Source: Actinoplanes nipponensis (GTDB lineage: Bacteria > Actinomycetota > Actinomycetes > Mycobacteriales > Micromonosporaceae). From it: a DNA stretch of 64,000 nt. Shown here one piece after another: positions 26,356 through 35,100 of the stretch. The stretch is taken from NCBI RefSeq assembly GCF_016862275.1, contig NZ_BOMQ01000081.1:48363-112362 (forward strand), given 5' to 3'. The notes under the pieces were generated by a model. That model was not told the origin of the DNA, searched no databases, and was given only the letters and a program-made list of their open reading frames with translations. The translations under genes were made by a program, and so were the position numbers. Position 1 is the stretch's first letter, and every line of letters starts with the position of its first letter.

Positions 26356-27352
26356 CGCGCTCAGGGGCCGGATCCGGCTGCTCGTTGTCCGGGCGGATGT
26401 CGATGCGCCAGCCGGTCAGCCGGGCCGCCAGGCGGGCGTTCTGCCCCTCCCGGCCGATCGCCAGCGACAGCTGGAAGTCCGGCACGGTCACCCGGGCGGT
26501 GCGGGTGGCCGCATCGACCACCTCGACCCGCAGGGCCTTGGCCGGGGACAACGCGTTCCCCACGAACTGGGCCGGGTCGTCGGAGTAGTCGATGATGTCG
26601 ATCTTCTCGCCGTGCAGCTCGCTCATCACGGCCCGCACGCGCTGACCCATCGGGCCGATGCAGGCGCCCTTGGCGTTGACCCCCTGCACCCGGGAGTGCA
26701 CCGCGATCTTCGAACGGTGACCTGCCTCACGGGCGATGGCGGCGATCTCCACGGTGCCGTCGGCGATCTCCGGCACCTCCAGCGCGAACAGCTTCTTGAC
26801 CAGCGCCGGATGGGTCCGCGACAGGGTGATCTGCGGCCCGCGGAAGCCCTTGGCCACGTGCACCACGACGCAGCGGATCCGCGACCCGTGCTCGTACGTC
26901 TCGCCCGGCACTTGCTCGGCCTGCGGCAGCACCGCCTCGAGCTTGCCGAGGTCGACGATCACGATGCCCTTCTCGGCGCGCGCCGCGTCGGCCTGCACGA
27001 TGCCCGTGACCAGGTCACCGTCGCGGCCCGCGTACTCGCCGAAGTGCACCTCGTCGGTGGCCTCGCGCAGCCGCTGGAGGATCACCTGCTTGGCGGTCAT
27101 CGCGGCGATCCGGCCGAAGTCGTGCGGGGTGTCGTCCCACTCCCGGACGATCGTCCCGTCCGCGTCCAGCTCCTGGGCGAAGACCTGGGCCGAGCCGGTC
27201 TTGCGGTCGATCTCCACCCGGGCGTGGCCCTCGGCCCCGTCCGTGTGCCGGTACGCGGTCAGCAGCGCCGTCTCGATCGCCGCGAGGATCGTGTCGAACG
27301 GGATCTCCCGCTCGCGCTCCAGGGCGCGCAGCGCCGCGAGGTCGATGTTCAT
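26333..27352 (-). CDS. nusA: Transcription termination/antitermination protein NusA
   Basis: NusA binds RNA polymerase and nascent RNA and modulates pausing and termination. The 339 aa match the short actinobacterial form: an N-terminal RNAP-binding domain (MNIDLAALRALERERE), S1 (VTGIVQADAARAEKGIVIVDLG), KH1 (VQGVNAKGACIGPMGQRV) and KH2 (FQLSLAIGREGQNARLAARLTGW). The acidic repeats found in proteobacteria are absent. The ATG overlaps the rimP stop by 4 bp. Confidence 0.97.
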   Translation of the reverse strand: MNIDLAALRALEREREIPFDTILAAIETALLTAYRHTDGAEGHARVEIDRKTGSAQVFAQELDADGTIVREWDDTPHDFGRIAAMTAKQVILQRLREATDEVHFGEYAGRDGDLVTGIVQADAARAEKGIVIVDLGKLEAVLPQAEQVPGETYEHGSRIRCVVVHVAKGFRGPQITLSRTHPALVKKLFALEVPEIADGTVEIAAIAREAGHRSKIAVHSRVQGVNAKGACIGPMGQRVRAVMSELHGEKIDIIDYSDDPAQFVGNALSPAKALRVEVVDAATRTARVTVPDFQLSLAIGREGQNARLAARLTGWRIDIRPDNEQPDPAPERDAAETGS

Positions 27353-28017
27353 CTGTCCTCGCCCTCCCCATCCTCGTCATCGGTTTCTTCATCGTCGTCG
27401 TCCTCGTCGCCCGCGTCGGGCTCGTCGGGGAAGACGGCCTCGTCCAGCCGCTTGAACTCGATCTGGACCTTGCCCGGCCCCAGCTCGGGGTACGGGACCT
27501 CCCGGCTCGTGCCGTCGACGTCGAGCACCACGCCGGTCTCGTCGGCCGCCGTGACCCGCCCGGTCAGCGACCGACCGGCGACGGTGACCGTGACCAGCCG
27601 GCTGACGTTGCGCCGCCAGTGCCGGGGCAGGGTCAGCGGGCGGTCCACGCCGGGCGAGCCGACCTCGAGCTGATACTCGCCCGCCAGCACCTCGCCCTGG
27701 GACTCCTCCGCCGTGTCGAGCGCCGCCGAGATCTCCCGGGAGACGACCGCCACGTCGTCGAGGCTGATGCCCCCGTCCGCGTCGACCAGCACCCGCAGCA
27801 CGTGCCGGCGGCCCGCGCGGGACAGGGCGACGTCCTCGAGGTCGAACCCCGCGGCCACCACGACCGGCTCGATCACCGCGCGCACGCGGGACCTCGCGGC
27901 CACCAGGTCGATGCGCGGAGCAGCGGGCTGACGCGTCTCCTCGGCGGCCTCTCGGCCCCGGCCGGCGCCGGGGCGGCGGCTCGCCGGCCGGGCTCCGCCG
28001 CGACCACGCTGCGTCAT
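27349..28017 (-). CDS. rimP: Ribosome maturation factor RimP
   Basis: RimP helps 30S assembly around S12/S19. The 222-aa protein has an Arg/Gly-rich N-terminal extension of about 35 residues and the two RimP domains (VVVAAGFDLEDVALSRAGRRHVLRVLVD; YQLEVGSPGVDRPLT). A very acidic C-terminal tail (Asp/Glu runs) follows. The ATG at 28017 has AGAAGG upstream. The acidic tail is encoded right up to the nusA start, and the reading frame continues far upstream only as a chance open frame. Confidence 0.94.
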   Translation of the reverse strand: MTQRGRGGARPASRRPGAGRGREAAEETRQPAAPRIDLVAARSRVRAVIEPVVVAAGFDLEDVALSRAGRRHVLRVLVDADGGISLDDVAVVSREISAALDTAEESQGEVLAGEYQLEVGSPGVDRPLTLPRHWRRNVSRLVTVTVAGRSLTGRVTAADETGVVLDVDGTSREVPYPELGPGKVQIEFKRLDEAVFPDEPDAGDEDDDDEETDDEDGEGEDR

Positions 28018-28286
28018 GGGGCCCAACCCTTCTGCTCGAATGCGGCCCGCGGCAGGTGCTCCGCGCGCCGTTCGCCGGCAACACCGGCATGCCACCGGGG
28101 CGGAAATCCCCGGCGGCTGATGCAGAGCGTAACGCGCCGGGGGCGGCGACCGGCCGCCGCCGCTCCGATTCCGGATCCGGCCCAGGTCAACGACGCGCAC
28201 GCCGGAGCCCGGGTCCCGGGTGTCGATCTCCGGTGCGGCGGCGCGCCCGCCCCGGCGCCGAGCGGGGCAGGCCCGGCCTGGCCCCG

Positions 28287-28760
28287 ATGGTGTTGACTGA
28301 CCGCGTGAAAAGACGTCACCTGATCGGCGTGGCCGCCGGTGGGGCGCTGAGCGCGACGGCACTGGGGGGCTGCGGGCTCTTCGACGGCGATCCGGAGCCC
28401 GCCCCGCCTCCCGACGCCCTGCAGCCCCTGCTCGACGAGGCCCTGACGCTGGCGGCGGCGTACGACCGGGCGGCGCTGGCCGAGCCCGGGCTGGCCGAGC
28501 GGCTGGCCCCACTGGCCGACGACCACCGGGTCCACGCCGCCGAGCTGTCCCGGGTGATCGGCCGGCCGGTCGCGTCCGGGGCGCCCGCCTCCGGCGCGCC
28601 GAGCGGAGGCGCGGCGGAGTCGGTGGCCACGCTGCGCAAGGCCGAGCAGGCGGCGCAGAAGACGGCGGCCGCGGCCTGCCGGACGGCGCCGGCCGACCGG
28701 GCCGGGCTGACCGGTTCCATCGCCGCCGCGCGGGCCGCGCACGCGGAGGCCCTGCGATGA
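28287..28760 (+). CDS. Tat-type lipoprotein with ferritin-like helices
   Basis: The 157-aa product starts VLTDRVKRRHLIGVAAGG and has the lipobox LGGC with Cys29. The RRHLI twin-arginine motif points to Tat export and lipid anchoring on the outer face of the membrane. The mature part is Ala/Glu-rich helices (LDEALTLAAAYDRAALAEPGLAERL, DDHRVHAAELSRVIG) resembling half of a four-helix DUF4439-like bundle. A GTG at 28305 would start directly at MKRRHL. Its stop overlaps the next small gene by 4 bp. A divergent gene set of this kind beside rimP is also present in mycobacteria. Confidence 0.8.
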   Translation: MVLTDRVKRRHLIGVAAGGALSATALGGCGLFDGDPEPAPPPDALQPLLDEALTLAAAYDRAALAEPGLAERLAPLADDHRVHAAELSRVIGRPVASGAPASGAPSGGAAESVATLRKAEQAAQKTAAAACRTAPADRAGLTGSIAAARAAHAEALR

Positions 28761-28921
28761 GCGAGCCCACCTCCCCCACCGCCACGCCCGCGGCGGTGAA
28801 GCGCGGCAACGCGCCGCAGGCGTCCACCCCCGTCCAGCGCGACAACGCGCCCCGGTGGCCCACGAAGAGCAAACACCGCAACGCGCCACCGGCGGCGGCG
28901 CACCCGGCGGGGCCGGCATGA
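28757..28921 (+). CDS. 54-aa proline-rich protein with three 12-residue repeats
   Basis: The ATG overlaps the lipoprotein stop (ATGA), and the TGA overlaps the start of the ferritin-like gene (ATGA), so all three appear translationally coupled. The peptide starts MSEPTSPTATPAA. It then repeats a K/Q-x-x-N-A-P unit three times at exact 12-residue spacing: KRGNAP (15-20), QRDNAP (27-32), KHRNAP (39-44). It is basic, rich in Pro and Ala, and has no membrane segment. I recognise no family. It may be a disordered adaptor between its two neighbours, or a chance frame across a 36-bp DNA repeat. Confidence 0.55.
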   Translation: MSEPTSPTATPAAVKRGNAPQASTPVQRDNAPRWPTKSKHRNAPPAAAHPAGPA

Positions 28922-29340
28922 GCGCGCAGCTCGCGGCCGCGCTGGCGGCCGAGGAGGCGGCGATCTACGCCTACGGCGTGCTCGGGGTGAAGCTGACCGG
29001 CGCGGGCGACCGCGCCGAGGCCCGGGCCGCCGAGGCCGTCCACCGGGCCCGCCGCGACGTGCTGGTCAGCCGGCTGGCCGCGCTGCAGGCCAGCACCGCG
29101 CCGGCCCCGGCCGGGTACACGCTGCCGTTCGAGGTGACCGACCGGGCGAGTGCGATCAAGCTCGCCGCCCAGGTCGAGGACGGGGTCGCGCAGGCCTGGC
29201 GCGCCGTGCTCCCGGTGACCACCGGGGCGGACCGGGCGACCGGCCTGAACGCGCTGGTCGACGCCGCGGTCCGGGCGACCCGGTGGCGGCGCCTCGGCGC
29301 GCTCACCCCGGCGACGATGCCCTGGCCCGGCCGCGCCTGA
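28918..29340 (+). CDS. Ferritin-like DUF4439 protein
   Basis: This 140-aa all-helical protein starts SAQLAAALAAEEAAIYAYG, the DUF4439 entry helix with paired Glu. Other helices contain AEAVHRARRDVLVSRL, DRASAIKLAAQVEDGVAQAW and LVDAAVRATRWR. DUF4439 proteins have a four-helix ferritin-like fold, and metal binding has been suggested but not shown. There is no signal peptide, so it should be cytoplasmic or held near the membrane by the lipoprotein encoded upstream. A GTG at 28855 in frame is possible but lacks the typical overlap. Confidence 0.83.
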   Translation: MSAQLAAALAAEEAAIYAYGVLGVKLTGAGDRAEARAAEAVHRARRDVLVSRLAALQASTAPAPAGYTLPFEVTDRASAIKLAAQVEDGVAQAWRAVLPVTTGADRATGLNALVDAAVRATRWRRLGALTPATMPWPGRA

Positions 29341-29399
29341 GCGGACTATCGGGCCCGCCCGGGCCGGCGGCATCCGAGGACCTTTCACCCAAGGCCGCG

Positions 29400-30128
29400 A
29401 TGCCCGACAATGACGCGGTGTCACAGGACGAGTACGACCTGGCCAATCCCCGCTGGCACCTGGCCACCCGGCTGCGCGACGTCATCCTGCGGCGCTGGTC
29501 GGCCGAGGTGCGGGCGATCGGCGTGCACGGCTCCCTGGCCCACGGCGACGACTCCGACAGCAGCGATCTCAACCTGCACGTCGTCACGTACCGCCCGAAC
29601 GCCGGGCCGCGCGCCGCCCTGCGCAAGGTCGACGGCATCCTGGTCGATCTCAGCGTCGGCACCGCCGACGACGGCCTGCGCCGGGCCCGCGAGCTCACCC
29701 CCCGCTGGCCGCTGGAGGCCGACCGCTACCTGACCACCCGCGATCTGTTCGACCCGGGCGGCTGGTTCGCCGGCCAGCGCGACGCCCACCTGGGCAAGCT
29801 CGCCGAGACCAGGCCGGGCGAGTTCAGCGGGCTGGCCCGGCGCAACTGGTGCGTGGCCGCCGCGTCGCACGCCCGGGCGGTGCGGCTGGCCCAGTGGTAC
29901 GAGACCGACGCGGCGCTCGTCCTGCTGGCCGAGGCGCGGCTGCACGCCGCGATGGTCACCGGGCTGCTCAGCCGCACGTACTTCCGGAACCGGGCCGACG
30001 CCGTGAAGCGCACCGGGCTGGCCGGCGTGGACATGACCGAGCTCGGCACGGTGCTCAAGACCCAGGCCGACGATCTGACCGCCCGGGGCCGCCCGGTCGA
30101 CGGCCCGCTCAGCGCCCTCTTCGACTGA
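29400..30128 (+). CDS. Nucleotidyltransferase-fold protein
   Basis: This 242-aa protein has an N-terminal nucleotidyltransferase fold with IGVHGSLAHGDDSDSSDLNL, followed by the third strand ILVDLSVG. The rest is helical, as in kanamycin-nucleotidyltransferase-like proteins. The usual second acidic residue of the SDxD motif is Asn here (SDLN), so catalysis may be altered or lost. GAGGA lies upstream of the ATG at 29400. A GTG at 29418 is an alternative start. The substrate is unknown. It ends 6 bp before the convergent VIT-like gene. Confidence 0.72.
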   Translation: MPDNDAVSQDEYDLANPRWHLATRLRDVILRRWSAEVRAIGVHGSLAHGDDSDSSDLNLHVVTYRPNAGPRAALRKVDGILVDLSVGTADDGLRRARELTPRWPLEADRYLTTRDLFDPGGWFAGQRDAHLGKLAETRPGEFSGLARRNWCVAAASHARAVRLAQWYETDAALVLLAEARLHAAMVTGLLSRTYFRNRADAVKRTGLAGVDMTELGTVLKTQADDLTARGRPVDGPLSALFD

Positions 30129-30134
30129 CCCCGG

Positions 30135-30827
30135 CTAGGAGACGCCGACGCCGATCAGGGCGCCGATCACGTACGTGGCCCCGGCCGCCGCGGCGCCCAG
30201 CGTCAGCTGCCACAGACCGCTGCGCCACCACGCCCGCCCGGTGAAGCGGGCGATGAGCGCGCCCGCCCCGAACAGCCCCGCCCCGCCGACGAGCAGCGCG
30301 GCGAGCAGGCTGTCGTAGCCCAGCAGGTAGGTCAGCAAGGGCACTGCCGCCCCGATCGCGAAACACACGAACGAGCTCAGCGCCGCGGTCCACGGGCTCG
30401 GCAGCTCGTCCGGGACGACCCCCAGCTCCTCCTGCGCGTGCACCCGCAACGCCTGCTCCGGGTGGGCCTTGAGCACGTCGGCGACCTGCCGGGCGAGCGG
30501 GCCGGGCAGCCCCCGCGCGGTCCACATCTCGACCAGCTCGTCGGCCTCGCCCTCCGGGTTGAGCCGCAGCTCGCGCAGTTCCTTGTCGAGCTCGGCGGCC
30601 ACCTGGTCGTTCTGGGTGCGGACGCTGGTGTACTCGCCCAGGCCCATCGAGATCGCCCCGGCGACCAGGCCGGCCACGCCGGTGAGGATCAGGGTGTGCC
30701 GGCTCACGCCGCCCCCGCCCACGCCGGCGATCAGGGCGATGTTGGTGACCAGGCCGTCCATCGCGCCGAAGGTGGCCGCCCGCAGCCAGCCGCCCGACAC
30801 GTCCGCGTGGTGCTCGGGCACGATCAC
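30135..30827 (-). CDS. VIT1/CCC1-family membrane transporter
   Basis: This 230-aa protein has about five membrane helices. The first contains AATFGAMDGLVTNIALIAGV, and the second has GAISMGLGEYTSVRTQND, both hallmarks of vacuolar iron/manganese transporter-like proteins. A cytoplasmic Glu-rich helical domain (AAELDKELRELRLNPEGEADEL) lies between helices 2 and 3, as in metal-binding VIT relatives. In bacteria the family exports Fe2+ or Mn2+. The GTG start overlaps the map stop by 4 bp, so it should be expressed with map. Confidence 0.9.
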   Translation of the reverse strand: MIVPEHHADVSGGWLRAATFGAMDGLVTNIALIAGVGGGGVSRHTLILTGVAGLVAGAISMGLGEYTSVRTQNDQVAAELDKELRELRLNPEGEADELVEMWTARGLPGPLARQVADVLKAHPEQALRVHAQEELGVVPDELPSPWTAALSSFVCFAIGAAVPLLTYLLGYDSLLAALLVGGAGLFGAGALIARFTGRAWWRSGLWQLTLGAAAAGATYVIGALIGVGVS

Positions 30828-31681
30828 GGAAGGGTGAGGATCTCGTAGCCGTCCTCCGTCACCACCAGCGTGTGCTCGAACTGGGCGGTCCACTTGCGGT
30901 CCTTGGTGACCACGGTCCAGCCGTCGGCCCACATCTCGTACTCGTGGGTGCCGAGGGTGATCATCGGCTCGATGGTGAACGTCATGCCGGGCTCCATCAC
31001 GGTGTCGAGCCGCGGGTTGTCGTAGTGCGGGATGTAGAGGCCGCTGTGGAACGTCTCGCCGATGCCGTGGCCGGTGAAGTCGCGGACCACGCCGTAGCCG
31101 AAGCGGCGGGCGTACGCCTCGATGACCCGGCCGATCGCGTTGATCTGCCGGCCCGGGGCGACCGCGCGGATGCCGCGCATCATCGCCTCGTGGGTGCGCT
31201 CGACCAGCAGCCGGGCCTCCTCGCTGACCTCGCCGACGCAGAAGGTCGCGTCGGTGTCGCCGTGCACCCCGTCGAGGTACGCGGTCACGTCGACGTTGAC
31301 GATGTCGCCGTCGGACAGCACCGTCGTGTCCGGGATGCCGTGGCAGATGACCTCGTTGAGTGACGTGCAGCACGACTTGGGGAAGCCCTTGTAGCCCAGC
31401 GTCGACGGGTAGGCCCCGTGGTCGACCAGGAACTCGTGCACCACCCGGTCGATCTCGTCGGTGCTGACGCCCGGCTTGCAGTGCTCGCCCGCGAGCTGGG
31501 TGGCCTGCGCCGCGAGCCGCCCGGCGACCCGCATCTTCTCGATGGTCCCGGGCGTCTGCACATGCGACCCGCGCCACTCTTTCGGGCGCTTCTTGCCGAC
31601 GTACTCGGGGCGGACGATGTGCGGCGGCACCGCCCGCCAGGGTGAGAGCTTTCCCGGAACGAGAGGGGCACGAACGGTCAT
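30824..31681 (-). CDS. map: Type I methionine aminopeptidase
   Basis: This enzyme removes initiator Met from nascent proteins. The 285 aa carry the metal ligands in NVDVTAYLDG, HGDTDATF, FTGHGIGE, TIEPM and QFEHT. An N-terminal extension of about 40 residues is rich in Pro and Arg, like the SH3-binding-type extension of mycobacterial MapB. It is followed without a gap by the metal-transporter gene. The ATG has no strong ribosome-binding site, but the N-terminal sequence supports it. Confidence 0.96.
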   Translation of the reverse strand: MTVRAPLVPGKLSPWRAVPPHIVRPEYVGKKRPKEWRGSHVQTPGTIEKMRVAGRLAAQATQLAGEHCKPGVSTDEIDRVVHEFLVDHGAYPSTLGYKGFPKSCCTSLNEVICHGIPDTTVLSDGDIVNVDVTAYLDGVHGDTDATFCVGEVSEEARLLVERTHEAMMRGIRAVAPGRQINAIGRVIEAYARRFGYGVVRDFTGHGIGETFHSGLYIPHYDNPRLDTVMEPGMTFTIEPMITLGTHEYEMWADGWTVVTKDRKWTAQFEHTLVVTEDGYEILTLP

Positions 31682-31799
31682 CGGCCCAGCTTATCGTCGC
31701 CTCCCGGACGGGCCCGAGGTAGTGACGGCGGCGCCCGGCCGGGCCGGGATGCTCCGGCCGGTTGTTGCCGCTCCTGGGCGCCTGTGTAATCGTGTCAGC

Positions 31800-32123
31800 G
31801 TGGATCAAGACGGCGCCGGGACTGACTTCTCGGCCAGTTCCTCGGTGGCGGGCGACCGCACCACCGTGGTGGTGCGCGGCGAGGTGGACATGTCCACGGC
31901 CGACGCGATGTACCAGGCCGCGGCCGGCGCCGGCGTCGGCCGCGCCGTCCTCGACCTGCGGGGCGTCACGTTCTTCGACTCCGCCGCCATCCACGCGCTG
32001 ATCCGGCTGGTCGACCGCTTCCCGCAGGGCTTCGAGGTGATCCCGTCGCCGCAGGTGCGCCGGGTGCTCGACATCTCGGGCCTGAGCACCCAGCCCTGGC
32101 TGGCGGGTGACGAGCCCGGCTGA
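31800..32123 (+). CDS. STAS-domain anti-sigma-factor antagonist
   Basis: This 107-aa SpoIIAA/RsbV-like protein starts at GTG and consists of a single STAS domain. The phosphorylatable serine is Ser61 in FFDSAAIHAL, and RGEVDMSTAD is the first beta-alpha unit. In partner switching such a protein releases a sigma factor by binding an RsbW-type kinase, and it is reset by a PP2C phosphatase. Both partner domains are present in the protein encoded 3 bp away on the opposite strand. Confidence 0.88.
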   Translation: MDQDGAGTDFSASSSVAGDRTTVVVRGEVDMSTADAMYQAAAGAGVGRAVLDLRGVTFFDSAAIHALIRLVDRFPQGFEVIPSPQVRRVLDISGLSTQPWLAGDEPG

Positions 32124-32126
32124 CCG

Positions 32127-35100
32127 TCAGGCGGGGCTGAACGTCCGCCGCAGCGTCACGGCCGTGCCGGCCTCCGTACGGGCCACCGACAGCTCCGACA
32201 GCGCGCCGATCAACGCCAGCCCGCGCCCGCGGAAGCCGGCCGCCCCGGCCGGGCGCCAGCTCCCGGTGTCCCGCACGGTGGCCAGCACCGCCTCGTCGTC
32301 CAGCGACACCTCGATCGTGATCACCGGCTCGGCCGGGTCGACGGGGTGCTCGATGGCGTTGGCGGCGGCCTCGGAGATGGCCACGGTCAGGTCGAAGATG
32401 TCGTTCTCGGGCACGGCGTGCGCGGTCAGGAAGTCCTCCAGCCGCCGGCGCAGCACGCTCAGCCGGGTCGGGTCGGCGGGCAGCCGCAGCACGAACTCGC
32501 GCGGCTCGGTGGCCTGCAGGACGAGCAGGGCGATGTCGTCGCGGCGGGTCTGCTGCGCGGCCTTGGCCAGCAGGCTGTCCAGCAGGTCCTCGACGTGCTC
32601 GGCCGGCTTGGCCAGGTCGGCGCGCAGCTCGGCCAGGCCGGTGTCGATGCCCAGCCGGCGGTCCTCGACCAGCCCGTCGGTGTAGAGCAGCAGCCGCTGA
32701 CCGGGCCGCAGGACCGCGGCGAGCGTGGGGTACGTCACGTCGCTGAGCGCGCCCACCGGCGGCCCGAGCGCGCTGGTGTGGAGCAGCTCGCCCTCCTCCC
32801 CCGGCGCGGCCAGCATCGGCGACGGGTGCCCGGCCGAGGAGAAGTGCAGCTCCCGGCTGCTGGGGTCGAAACGGACGCAGACCACGGTGGCGAACTGGCG
32901 CCGGCCCAGGTTGTCGACCAGCCGGTTCAGCCGGGTCAGCGCCTCGCCGCAGTCGAACCCCTCGAGGATGTACGCCCGCAGCGCGTTGCGCAGCTGACCC
33001 ATTCCGGCGGCGGCCTGCACCCCCTTGCCCACCACGTCGCCGATCACCAGGAAGAGCTGGTGGTCGGGGGCGAGGATGACGTCGTACCAGTCGCCGCCCA
33101 CCTCGGCCTCGGTGCTGCCCGGCAGGTAGCGGCTGGCCACGATGGCGCCGGGCACCCGGGGCAGCGACTGCGGCAGCAGGCTGTGCTGCAGGGTGCTGGC
33201 GATGCGGTGTTCGGCCTCGTAGAGCCGGGCGTTCTCCAGCCGCAGGCCGACCAGCCGGGCGAGCTGGGTGAGCAGCACCGGCTCGGGCGGGCCGTCGGGG
33301 CCGGACCAGACACTCAGCTCGCCGAGGGCGGCGCCAGAGGTGTCGGGCAGCGGCAGCACGGTGTCCGCGGGAGCCGAGCCGATCGCGCCGCCGTCGACCT
33401 CCGCGCGGGCCCCGGGCGTGGTCAGCACGACCCGGCCGGCCGAGGTCATCGCCCGCACGTGCCGGGCGGCCACGTCGAGCACCTCGGCGGTGGTGCTGAC
33501 CGTGTTGACCGCCGCGGCGGCGTCGACCAGGCCCCGCAGCCGGCTGATGATCTGCCGGCGGGTCTGGCCCAGTTCGAGGTTGGCCCGGACCCGGGCGGTG
33601 AGGTCCCGCACCGAGAACGGCTTGACCAGGTAGTCGTCCGCGCCCGCGGCGAGGCCCTCGACGGACGACTCCTCGCCGGCGCGGGCGGAGAGCACCACGA
33701 TCGGCACGTCGCGGGTGCGCTCGTCCGCGCGCAGCGCCTTGATCAGGCCGAAGCCGTCCAGCCGGGGCATCATCACGTCGGTCAGGACCAGGTCGAACTG
33801 CTCGGTCAGGGCCAGCTCCAGCGCCTCCTGACCGTCGTTGACGCTGGTCACGTCGTAGGACGGGCGCAGCAGCCGGGCCACGTGGTCGCGCAGGTCCGCA
33901 TTGTCGTCGGCGAGCAGCACCCGGCCGCGCCGGCCCGCGTGCACCTCGCCGGGCGCCACCGGGGCCGGCGCGGGCTCGCCGACCCACCAGTGCGCTTCCT
34001 CGACGTAGAGCCGGGACTGGTCCTCCGGCAGGTCGGCCGGGCCCTCGTCCAGGATCCGTTCGGCCTGCAGGTGGGCGGTGCCGAGCGGGACGCTGACGGT
34101 GAACGTGCTGCCCTGGCCGAGCCGGCTGGTCGCGGTCGCCGTGCCGCCGTGCAGCTCGGCCAGCTCGCGCACCAGGGCCAGCCCGATGCCGGTGCCCTCG
34201 TGGCTGCGGGACCAGGCGCCGGTGACGCGGTGGAAGCGGTCGAAGAGCAGCCGCTGCTCGTGCTCGGAGACGCCCACCCCGGTGTCGCTCACCTCCAGCA
34301 CAGCGGCGCGGTCCCGCTGGCGGACCCGGACGGTGATCCGGCCGGCGGGGGTGTACTTGACCGCGTTGGAGAGCAGATTGAAGACGATCTTCTCCCACAT
34401 CTCGCGGTCCACGTGCACCGGCGCGGCCAGCGGCGGGCAGTCGACCTCGAGGCGCAGCCCGGCCCGTTCGGCCGCGGAGCGGAACGTGCTGGCCAGCCGG
34501 GCGGTGTAGTCGGCCAGGTCGGTCGGCCGGTAGGCGGCGCGCAGCCGGCCCGACTCCAGGCGGGAGAAGTCCAGCACGGTGTTGACCAGCTTGAGCAGGC
34601 GCAGGCCGTTGCGGTGCATCGGCGCCAGCCGTTCGCGCTGCTCGGCGGTGAGGCCGCGGCTCTCCAGCAGCTCCTCGAGCGGGCCGAGGATCAGGGTCAA
34701 CGGGGTGCGGAACTCGTGGCTCACGTTGGAGAAGAAGTTGGTCTTGGCGGTGTCCAGGGCGGCGAGCTCGGCCGCCCGGCGGCGCTCCTGCTCGTAGGCG
34801 CGCACGTTGGCCACCGCGCGGGAGATCTGCGCGGTGGCGAGCTCGAGGAAGTCGCGGTATCCGCGGTCCATCGCCAGGAACCGGCTCACCCCGACCACCA
34901 GCGCGCCGACCCCGCTGGTGCCGGCGCCGATGGGCAGCACCAACGCCTCGTCGGCGGCCGACGACGGCGCGGGCCGGGCCGCGTCGGCGACCGCGAGCGT
35001 GCCGGGCCGGTCGGCGCGCATGACCGCCTCGACCTGTTCGCGGGCCCGCGCGCTCAGCGGCCAGCAGGCGGCCGGCGGCAGCCCGCACGAGCCGGCCAGG

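Noticed and set aside
28018..29424. N-terminal extension of rimP to 691 aa
   Set aside because: The extension is antisense to the lipoprotein and ferritin-like genes. The ATG at 28017 has a ribosome-binding site and the family start.
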